Position numbers and translations under genes: made by a program. From JAAXGX01 sp965221595 (lineage in GTDB: Bacteria; Acidobacteriota; Vicinamibacteria; Vicinamibacterales; UBA8438): 64,000 nt of DNA. The notes under the pieces were generated by a model, which searched no databases, was not told the DNA's origin, and was given only the letters and a program-made list of their open reading frames with translations. The DNA lies in the NCBI GenBank assembly GCA_965221595.1, contig OZ244900.1, forward strand, positions 2,108,001 through 2,172,000, read 5' to 3'. Positions 16,574 to 23,540 of this stretch are shown here, one piece after another; position 1 is the stretch's first letter; each line of letters opens with the position of its first letter.

Positions 16574-17089
16574 TCAGCGCAGCCCATCCAGCCTCAGGAC
16601 CTCTCGCCCCCCGGAGATCAACCGTTCGATCTCCACGGTGTCGCGTGCGATGCCGGTAATCCGATAGCGGCCGTCGACCGTATCGCCGACCCGCCCCTGA
16701 AAGACATCCGCGCCGTCCGCCAGCACGGCAATCAACCCCGCGCTCCGCGGCGCGTTCACGACCCCGATGAACCGGAGCCGCGGCCGCTGGCCCGCGGCCG
16801 GCCGCGTTTCGCGAGCCGCCCCACCGACCCGCCCCGGCACCGTCGGCACGCGGACGGTTTCCGTTCGGCCGAAGCGGAACGGGTTTCGACGCGAAACCAC
16901 CCGGGCGGGTCGCCGCTCGGCCAGAACGTCCAGGCGCAGATCGAGCTCCCCCTCCTGTACCGTATCGGCCGCAGGCCCGCCGCGCATGTCCGCTGGTTCA
17001 ATCCGGTCCGCCGGTCCCCGAAGCTGGCTCTGGCAACCCGGGCTGCCGCCGACGGCGAGCGCAACGATGAGCAGGAGGCGGTATCGCAC
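16574..17089 (-). CDS. PilP-like pilotin/inner-membrane lipoprotein
   Basis: This 171-residue protein has an N-terminal signal ending in a lipobox-like GGSPGCQ. A proline/arginine-rich middle (RRNPFRFG) follows, then a small beta domain (LRFIGVVNAPRSAGLIAVLADG, DTVDGRYRITGIARDTVEIERL). This layout and its place between pilO and the secretin fit PilP/GspC, which couples the inner-membrane platform to the secretin. Sequence similarity by eye is modest, so the assignment rests partly on gene order. It uses a GTG start. Confidence 0.7.
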   Translation of the reverse strand: MRYRLLLIVALAVGGSPGCQSQLRGPADRIEPADMRGGPAADTVQEGELDLRLDVLAERRPARVVSRRNPFRFGRTETVRVPTVPGRVGGAARETRPAAGQRPRLRFIGVVNAPRSAGLIAVLADGADVFQGRVGDTVDGRYRITGIARDTVEIERLISGGREVLRLDGLR

Positions 17090-17092
17090 GGG

Positions 17093-17668
17093 CTACCCTC
17101 CATCCTCCCCAGGATAGTACGTCGACAGCCCCAGCGTGAGCACCAGCCGCGCATCGGACGCAGCCTCGCGCTGGCTGAGCACGACCTCCTCGATGACGAG
17201 GAAGTCCGCCGCGGTCTCCAGCGTCTCGATGAAGCGCCGGATATCCGAGTACTCCCCGGCCAGCAGCAGGTTCGTGCGCAGCCGCGCCAGCCGGCCGGCA
17301 GTGCCCGGCTCGCCGGCGCTCGTCCGGCGCTCCAGGACGAGGCCCAGCCGCGCGGCGAGCGCCGCGAGCCGCGGGTAGGTGATCGACCGTGCCGCGGTCA
17401 GATCCTGCGGCAGGACCTCGTCGTAGAAGCGGCGCAATTGCTCCCCGGCACGCGTCCGGCCTGCCAGGCGGGCCTGCGCCGCGCCTGCGTCGGCTTCCCG
17501 CTCCGACAGCGCCACGGATGCCGCTGCCACCCGCGCATCCGCCCGCGCCACCGCGGCCCGCAGAGGACGAACCGCCAAGCCGTAGAGCAACACGTCGAAG
17601 ACCAGGACGCTACCGACGACCGCCAACGCGATCTGTTTCTCGCGCGCCACGCGCCGGACGAGGCTCAT
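17093..17668 (-). CDS. pilO: PilO/GspM-like inner-membrane platform protein
   Basis: This 191-residue protein has one N-terminal membrane helix (ALAVVGSVLVFDVLLYGLAV), an Ala/Arg-rich coiled coil (~residues 40-85) and a ferredoxin-like C-terminal domain (GEYSDIRRFIETLETAADFLVIEEVVLSQ), the standard PilO layout. PilO pairs with PilN to form the inner-membrane alignment complex of type IV pili. Its start overlaps the end of pilN. Confidence 0.83.
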   Translation of the reverse strand: MSLVRRVAREKQIALAVVGSVLVFDVLLYGLAVRPLRAAVARADARVAAASVALSEREADAGAAQARLAGRTRAGEQLRRFYDEVLPQDLTAARSITYPRLAALAARLGLVLERRTSAGEPGTAGRLARLRTNLLLAGEYSDIRRFIETLETAADFLVIEEVVLSQREAASDARLVLTLGLSTYYPGEDGG

Positions 17669-18255
17669 CGGTCCCCTTCGGCCGCGGCGCGCGCAGCCCC
17701 CATCGAGTCCGGCAGATAGCGCCCGACCAGCAGCGTGCGGTACGTGCCCCCGGCGGTTGCGGATTCCTCGCGCGGCAGCATGTCCGCAAAAGCCCCCGTG
17801 GCTTCCAGCCGGCCGATGAACACGTCGATATCCGCGACCCCGCGCCCGATCACGCCGATTGCGACCGTGACGTCGCCCGCGGCGATTTCCGGCCGCACCG
17901 AGGTCAGCATCACCCCGCCGGGCAACGTCTGCTCGATGCGGTTGAAGAGCGTCGTCCAGGAGAACACGCGCTGCTCGATGAGCGCGTTGGCTTCGCTCGT
18001 CGCCTCCGTCAGCCCCTGCAGATCGCCCTCGCGAACCTGTCGGCCGAACCCGGCCGCTGCGGCCGCGGCCGCCTGCAGCGCGGCCTCGTCTCGTTCGGCC
18101 GCCGCCGTCAGAACCGCCCGTTCGCGCGACAACGCTGCGACTTCCAGCAGGCCGGCAACGAACGCCGCACCCGCCGCGAGGCCCACGACCCCCAGCACGA
18201 GATGCACCGCGCGCTCGTTGTAGAACGGCCGGGTCGACAGGTTGATGTGAATCAT
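17665..18255 (-). CDS. pilN: PilN-like inner-membrane platform protein
   Basis: This 196-residue protein begins MIHINLSTRPFYNER, matching the cytoplasmic N-terminal motif (INLlp) by which PilN docks on PilM. One membrane helix, an Ala-rich coiled coil and a small C-terminal domain (LFNRIEQTLPGGVMLTSVRPEI...) follow. It lies 12 nt after pilM and overlaps pilO. Confidence 0.85.
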   Translation of the reverse strand: MIHINLSTRPFYNERAVHLVLGVVGLAAGAAFVAGLLEVAALSRERAVLTAAAERDEAALQAAAAAAAGFGRQVREGDLQGLTEATSEANALIEQRVFSWTTLFNRIEQTLPGGVMLTSVRPEIAAGDVTVAIGVIGRGVADIDVFIGRLEATGAFADMLPREESATAGGTYRTLLVGRYLPDSMGAARAAAEGDR

Positions 18256-18267
18256 CTGATCACGTGC

Positions 18268-19236
18268 TCAGGCTGCGTTGTCCCGGTCGTGGACCAGCAA
18301 CCCGACGGGGGCAGCGAGCGTCTCGGCCGCCGCCCGATCCGCACCCGGTGGCGGCACCACGGCGGCCAGGGTCAGGGGCTCCACCAGCACGCCGAGCCGC
18401 TGCCCGAGCCGCCCCGCCAGCGTGTCGTGCCCATCCCCCGTGCCACTGTCGCTGCGGCGAGCCATGCGGACAACCTCGATGCCCTCACCCTGCAGTCGAT
18501 CCTCGTAGTACATCACCGTCTGATGTACGAGATCCAGCAGCTCTCCGGCACCGTCTCCCGGGCGGTTGCGGAAGCAGATGAGATGCTCACCGCGCAGGAT
18601 GGCGACGGAGTTGTAGCCCGCAGCCGCATGCACCAGCAGCCAGTCTCCTGCCGGGGACGGCGAACGGCCGGCCAGCACGCCGTTGACCAAGCCGAAGGCC
18701 GCCAGGCCCACGAGTCCGGGCCGGGCACCGGCGGCGATACACGCCTGCTCGTACTCCGTCACGATTGCCCGCCGCGCCGCAACGACGACATACTCGCGCC
18801 CACCGTCCGCGAGCGGCGTCGCGGCGGAGTACGCCACCAGCGCCTCCTCCGGCCTGAACGGCAGCGAGCCCCGGACCTGCCACCGAATCATCCGCTCCAG
18901 GTCGGCGGTGCGCCTGGGCGCCGTCGTGAAGCGCACGAGCGACACCTTCGCGGCGGCATCGGGTATGACGAGGCCGATGCGCGCAGGACGGTGCGGCAGG
19001 CGGGCGAGCACGTCATGCACGGTCTTTGCGACGGCTTCGCGATCCGCCAGGTTCGAGGACACGACGCCGGGCGCGATCGCGCCGGACGGCAAGGCCGCGC
19101 GAGCGTGTGCTAGGACCCTCGGCCCGGAGCGTTCCCGGCGGAGTACGACGGCCGCCACGCAGTCGGGCGCAATCTCGACGGCCGCCGTCGGGGCGGGTGT
19201 GGTCAGCCAGGCGCGCGCCGCTCGCCACGGTATCAT
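18268..19236 (-). CDS. pilM: PilM-like actin-fold ATPase
   Basis: This 322-residue cytoplasmic protein shows the shortened actin-like fold of PilM: AVEIAPDCVAAVVL at the start, RFTTAPRRTADLERMIRWQV, then a phosphate-loop region WLLVHAAAGYNSVAILRGEHLICFR. It binds the PilN N terminus and links the motor ATPase to the membrane platform. Its ATG overlaps the gspE stop. The C-terminal ~60 residues are divergent and Gly/Asp-rich. Confidence 0.82.
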   Translation of the reverse strand: MIPWRAARAWLTTPAPTAAVEIAPDCVAAVVLRRERSGPRVLAHARAALPSGAIAPGVVSSNLADREAVAKTVHDVLARLPHRPARIGLVIPDAAAKVSLVRFTTAPRRTADLERMIRWQVRGSLPFRPEEALVAYSAATPLADGGREYVVVAARRAIVTEYEQACIAAGARPGLVGLAAFGLVNGVLAGRSPSPAGDWLLVHAAAGYNSVAILRGEHLICFRNRPGDGAGELLDLVHQTVMYYEDRLQGEGIEVVRMARRSDSGTGDGHDTLAGRLGQRLGVLVEPLTLAAVVPPPGADRAAAETLAAPVGLLVHDRDNAA

Positions 19237-20912
19237 GCGACGAACGTCACCTTGTTGATCTCGCGCAGCGTCGTGATCCCGTGGAGGGCCTGCTCCACCG
19301 CCGATTCGCGCAGGAATCGCATGCCCTCCGCGCGAGCTGCCTGCTTGATGTCAGATGTCGACCGCCGCGACAGAATCAGCTCGCGAATGTCGTCGCTCAG
19401 GTCGAGCAGCTCGCAGATCGCGGTCCGCCCGCGGTAGCCCGTCCCCCCGCATTCGATGCAGCCGCCTCCCTCGTAGAAGGTGTGCTGCCGCGCCAGCGCC
19501 GGGTCGAGCCCGGATTCGTCGAGCTCCCGCGGCGCCACCTCCACCGGCCTGCGGCAACCCGGGCAGATCGTGCGGACCAGCCGCTGCGCCAGCACGCAGT
19601 TGAGCGCTGACACGAACTGGTACTCCTCGACACCCATGTTCAGGAAGCGGCCCAACACGTCGATCACGTTGTTCGCGTGGACCGTGGTGAACACGAGGTG
19701 TCCCGTCAAGGCCGACTGGATGGCGATCTGCGCGGTCTCCGGGTCGCGGATCTCCCCGACCATGATCTTGTCCGGGTCATGTCGCAGGATCGACCGCAAA
19801 CCGCGCGCGAAAGTCAGGCCCTTGCGCTCGTTGATGGGGATCTGAGTGACCCCCTTGAGCTGGTACTCCACGGGGTCCTCGATCGTGATGATCTTGTCCT
19901 CGGGCGTCTGAATCTCGGATAGCGCCGCGTAGAGCGTCGTCGTCTTGCCGCTGCCCGTCGGTCCGGTGACCAGCACCATGCCGTACGGCTCGGCGATGTA
20001 TTTGCGGAACCGTCGCAGCTCGTCGCCGGGAAACCCGAGTACGTCGAGCCGCAGATCGCGAAACCGCTCGCTGATCGACTCCTTGTCGAGGATGCGGATG
20101 ACCGCGTCCTCCCCGTGCACGCTCGGCATGATCGAGACGCGGAAATCTATCGTCTTGCCGGGCATCCGCATCTTGAACCGCCCGTCCTGCGGCACCCGCT
20201 TCTCGGCGATGTCAAGCTCGGACATGACCTTGATGCGGGACAGGATGGCGCCATGAAACTGCTTGCCGATCGGCCGCATCGCCACCTGCAGCACACCGTC
20301 GATGCGGTACTTCACGCATACCGCGTCGTCCTGCGTTTCGACGTGGATGTCGCTCGCACGGCGCTGGATGGCCGTGTACACCATCGAATCGACGAGTCGG
20401 ATGACCGGGCTGGTGTCGCGCGTGAGTCGCTCGACGGTCAGGCTGTCCTCGCCGTCCTCGTCGTCTCGCAGCAGCTGCAGCTCGAAGCTCTCCGTGGCCT
20501 CGTCGAGAACCCGCTGCGACCCCTCGCTCTTCTTGAGAATCGACTCGATGGCCGAGGCCGCACCCACTGCAACGGTAGTCGGCGAGCCCAGCAGCAGCGA
20601 CAACTCGTCGAGCCTGGGCAGATCGGTGGGATCGGCAACCACGACCACGAGGGTGCTTCCCTCGCGGCGATATGGCACGAACCCGTACCGCAGCATCAGA
20701 TCCGCCGGGATGGACCGGAACAGATCCTGGTCGATATGGAACTGGTCCATATCGACGTACTCGAGACGATAGCGGTCGGCCAGAAGCCGGGCCCGGTCGG
20801 CCTCGGACGCCCTGTCGGGCACGTCGCCGGCGCCGCGTCGGGGCTGCAGCAGCGTCTCCGAGTCGCCGTCCTCCGGCGCCGGCCGCCGCCGGTCGGCCGC
20901 GGGCCCGGTCAC
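19233..20912 (-). CDS. gspE: Assembly ATPase, GspE/PilB family
   Basis: This 559-residue hexameric motor powers pilus or pseudopilus extension. An MshEN/T2SSE N-terminal domain (IPADLMLRYGFVPYRREGSTLVVVVADP) precedes the ATPase core with Walker A GPTGSGKTTTLY, the Asp box (DKIITIEDPVEYQ), the Walker B/His region (DPDKIMVGEIRDPETA; FTTVHANN) and a tetracysteine zinc site (CPGC...CIEC). With PilM/N/O around it the protein could equally be called PilB. The GTG start overlaps the gspF stop (GTGA). Confidence 0.92.
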   Translation of the reverse strand: MTGPAADRRRPAPEDGDSETLLQPRRGAGDVPDRASEADRARLLADRYRLEYVDMDQFHIDQDLFRSIPADLMLRYGFVPYRREGSTLVVVVADPTDLPRLDELSLLLGSPTTVAVGAASAIESILKKSEGSQRVLDEATESFELQLLRDDEDGEDSLTVERLTRDTSPVIRLVDSMVYTAIQRRASDIHVETQDDAVCVKYRIDGVLQVAMRPIGKQFHGAILSRIKVMSELDIAEKRVPQDGRFKMRMPGKTIDFRVSIMPSVHGEDAVIRILDKESISERFRDLRLDVLGFPGDELRRFRKYIAEPYGMVLVTGPTGSGKTTTLYAALSEIQTPEDKIITIEDPVEYQLKGVTQIPINERKGLTFARGLRSILRHDPDKIMVGEIRDPETAQIAIQSALTGHLVFTTVHANNVIDVLGRFLNMGVEEYQFVSALNCVLAQRLVRTICPGCRRPVEVAPRELDESGLDPALARQHTFYEGGGCIECGGTGYRGRTAICELLDLSDDIRELILSRRSTSDIKQAARAEGMRFLRESAVEQALHGITTLREINKVTFVA

Positions 20913-22114
20913 TGGACGAGCGCCCCGAGTTGCAGCAGCGGCATGTAGAGCGCCAGGAGCATGCCGGCGATGACGAGACCCATGACGACAAGCAGGATCG
21001 GCTCGAGCAGCGTCATGAACCGGGCGAGGGTCGTATCGATTTCCTCATCGAAGAAATCGGCCACGCTGTTGAGCATGTCCTGGAGGGCGCCGGTCGCCTC
21101 CCCGACCTCCACCATCTCGACGGCGACAGCGGGAAAGATGCCGCGGGCCGCCAGCGATGCCGACAACGCCTGCCCTTCCCGAACCTCCCCGGACACGATG
21201 GCGAGCTGGCGGCAGACGTGGCGATTGGTAAGCGAGCGGCCCGCGACGTCCAGCGCCGCGACCAGCGGGATGCCGCCCCCCAGGAGCGTGGCCAGCGTGC
21301 GCGACAGCTGTGACGTCGCGTACTTGCCGGCCAGAGCGCCCGCCAGCGGCACACGCAGGAGGAGCCGATCGACCATCGCGCTCCGATCAGGCTTGCGCAT
21401 CCAGCGCCAGAGCATCGCCCCGGCCGCCGTCAGCCCGAGGGTGATCGGCAACAGGTAGCCGCGGACGACCTCCGACAACGTCATGATGGCCCGCGTCACG
21501 AACGGCAGCTCCGCGCCCAGGCCCGCGTAGAACCCGGCAAACTCCGGTACTACGCGCAGGACGATGATCGCAACGACCAGCAGCGACAGACCGAGGAGAA
21601 TCGCGGGGTAGATCATGGCCGATATCGTCTTCCGCCGGACCTCGGCCATGGTCCTGGCGTGAGCCACGTAGCGCCGCAGCACCTGCTCGAGGCTCCCGCT
21701 CTTCTCGCCCGCCGACAGGGACGCCGTATAGACGCCGGGGACGGCGCCACCCTGCGCCTCGAACGCTTCCGACAACGCTTCGCCGCCCCGGACGCGGCGG
21801 TGCACGTCGTCCAGCAGCGCGCGGAACGCGGGCTTGTCGACCCGCTGCCTCAGAATACCCAGCGACTCGACCAGCGGCAGCCCGGCCCCGAGCAGCGTGG
21901 CGAGCTCCTGGTTGAAGACGATGAACTCGCGGAGGGCAATGCGGCGACCCCGTGTTGCACGGACCGGCCGACCCCATCCGCCGCGACGCCGCAGCGAGAG
22001 CACGAGCAGCCCCTGCCCTTCCAGCTCGCGCCGCAGGTGCGCCTCGTCCGGCGCGGTGTACACGCCCTCGACGATCTTGCCCGACGCCATCCCGAGTCTG
22101 CAGCGGAACTCCAT
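20909..22114 (-). CDS. gspF: Inner-membrane platform protein, GspF/PilC family
   Basis: This 401-residue polytopic protein has the two GspF domains, each with a cytoplasmic helical bundle and conserved Gly-rich turns (FNQELATLLGAGLPLVESL; LSRTLATLLGGGIPLVAALDVA), and ends in the typical MLLALYMPLLQLGALV helix. It anchors the motor ATPase to the membrane. The ATG at 22114 (MEFRCRLG) was chosen over longer in-frame extensions because it gives the standard N terminus. It is the first gene of the cluster on this strand. A dispersed repeat lies 40 nt upstream. Confidence 0.9.
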   Translation of the reverse strand: MEFRCRLGMASGKIVEGVYTAPDEAHLRRELEGQGLLVLSLRRRGGWGRPVRATRGRRIALREFIVFNQELATLLGAGLPLVESLGILRQRVDKPAFRALLDDVHRRVRGGEALSEAFEAQGGAVPGVYTASLSAGEKSGSLEQVLRRYVAHARTMAEVRRKTISAMIYPAILLGLSLLVVAIIVLRVVPEFAGFYAGLGAELPFVTRAIMTLSEVVRGYLLPITLGLTAAGAMLWRWMRKPDRSAMVDRLLLRVPLAGALAGKYATSQLSRTLATLLGGGIPLVAALDVAGRSLTNRHVCRQLAIVSGEVREGQALSASLAARGIFPAVAVEMVEVGEATGALQDMLNSVADFFDEEIDTTLARFMTLLEPILLVVMGLVIAGMLLALYMPLLQLGALVQ

Positions 22115-22153
22115 ACGCGGAGCAGCGGTACCGGTCCGGGCGCACACGGGGCG

Positions 22154-22319
22154 CTAGCAGGCGGTCGCAGAAGTCCCCGCTGCATTCGACGGGCGCTGCA
22201 TCCCGCCTGACTGCATTGCTCCCCGGTCGAACAGGCCCAATAGGCTCCCTCGTCGCGCCTTGCCAGGCGGGCACCTCGCCCGTCGCGGTGCAACGCGGGG
22301 TTTCGCCACGAGCTGCTAG
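22154..22319. repeat. Dispersed intergenic repeat, copy 1 (166 bp, CTAG at both ends)
   Basis: This copy shares AAGTCCCCGC, GCATTCGACGGGCGCTGCAT, CTCGTCGCGCCT and a GGGTTTC...GCTGCTAG end with the copies at 57.5 and 62.3 kb. Its ends are inverted: CTAGCAG at the left, CTGCTAG at the right. The CTAG at 22316-22319 contains the TAG stop of the lytic transglycosylase gene on the minus strand. Confidence 0.8.
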
Positions 22320-22975
22320 CGGGCGGCGTCGAGGATCCGGAGGACGCGTTCGACGAAGCGGCGGGTTTCCGGATAGGGCGGCACGCCGCCGAACTTGCGG
22401 ACCGAGCCGGCGCCCGCATTGTATGCCGCCAACCCCTCGCGTATGCCGAACTCGTCGAGCAGCCCGCGGAGATACCGTGCACCGGCGTCGATGTTGGCGG
22501 CCGGATCGAAGGGGTCGCGCACGCCGTAGCGTGCCAGAATGTCCGGCATCAGCTGCATCAGCCCCTTCGCACCCAGCGGCGACTCGGCATCCGCCCGATA
22601 GCTGGATTCCACCTCGATCAACGCATGCAGCAGCGCGTCGGCCAGACCATGCCGGTCGGCGGCGGTGCGAATCAGGGCCGCGTGCGGCTTCTCCGGCAGC
22701 GGTCGGGGTGCAACCGCCGGCGGGGCCGGCGGGGGAACCGAGGGCAGGCTGGTAACCGACTGGAAACGTTCGATGAGCCGTGCATCGAACAGCACCTCGC
22801 CGCCGCCCTTCAGCGTCAGGGCCGCCGTCTCACCGTCCACGCGGTGCCCCTCGATGGCCAGCACCTGTCCCGACGCAAAATGGACCAGCTCCGTCGGCAC
22901 CGGCGCCACTGCCAGCGGGGAGTAGCAGAGACCGGCCAGGCACACGCCCAGCAGACCGTTCTTCAGCACGCTCAT
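22316..22975 (-). CDS. Lytic transglycosylase (SLT domain)
   Basis: This 219-residue exported murein-cleaving enzyme has a signal peptide at the N terminus and a Pro-rich linker (about residues 80-96). The SLT domain then has the catalytic Glu at about residue 123 in ALIEVESSYRADAESPLGAKG, followed by GLMQLMP, the N-terminal lysozyme-like landmark, and GLAAYNAGAGSV. A small enzyme of this kind beside a pilus/secretion cluster could open the peptidoglycan for the secretin complex. Its TAG stop is formed by the end of dispersed repeat copy 1. Confidence 0.9.
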   Translation of the reverse strand: MSVLKNGLLGVCLAGLCYSPLAVAPVPTELVHFASGQVLAIEGHRVDGETAALTLKGGGEVLFDARLIERFQSVTSLPSVPPPAPPAVAPRPLPEKPHAALIRTAADRHGLADALLHALIEVESSYRADAESPLGAKGLMQLMPDILARYGVRDPFDPAANIDAGARYLRGLLDEFGIREGLAAYNAGAGSVRKFGGVPPYPETRRFVERVLRILDAAR

Positions 22976-23193
22976 CCGCCTCTACCTCATGTCGCGGTCG
23001 TCACAACCCGCCTGCCGCCCGCCGGGGCCGGCCGGCAACCGCAGGCTGCCGCGAAGACTGTGTCGCCTGGGAGTGCGGAACACGGCGAAAAAAGAGATCG
23101 ATGATAGCGTGGTGGCGCGTTGAATAGCAATATGTTACAGTCCGGCGCGCCCGGAGCCCGCTGCCCGCGGAGACCCGGCCGCGGAGGACCCGG

Positions 23194-23484
23194 ATGACGC
23201 TCGAAGCGCTTGGAATGGTCGAAACCAAGGGTCTGGTCGGCTCCGTCGAGGCCGCGGACGCGATGGTCAAGTCGGCCAACGTCGTCCTGGTCGGCAAGGA
23301 GTACATCGGCGCCGGCTACGTCACGGTGATGGTGCGCGGCGACGTGGGCGCCGTCAAGGCCGCGACCGATGCAGGGGCGGCGGCAGCGCGCCGGGTCGGT
23401 GAACTCGTCGCCGTGCACGTCATTCCACGCCCCCATGCGGAAGTCGAGAAGATACTGCCGCACCTCGAGGAGGCGTCGACGTAG
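23194..23484 (+). CDS. Bacterial microcompartment shell protein (BMC-H, PduA/EutM-like)
   Basis: This 96-residue single-domain hexamer-forming shell protein has the BMC core: LGMVETKGLVGSVEAADAMVKSANV, then LVGKEYIGAGYVTVMVRGDVGAVKAATDAG and a short C-terminal helix. It would tile microcompartment facets. It is followed by an acylating aldehyde dehydrogenase, as in metabolosomes. No pentamer (BMC-P) or trimer (BMC-T) gene is present in the window. The region upstream (22976-23193) is divergent from the transglycosylase gene. Confidence 0.93.
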   Translation: MTLEALGMVETKGLVGSVEAADAMVKSANVVLVGKEYIGAGYVTVMVRGDVGAVKAATDAGAAAARRVGELVAVHVIPRPHAEVEKILPHLEEAST

Positions 23485-23540
23485 CGCCCCACGTCCTGTC
23501 GTTCACCGATCCCACCGGCTGAAACGCGTGCCACGGAGCC

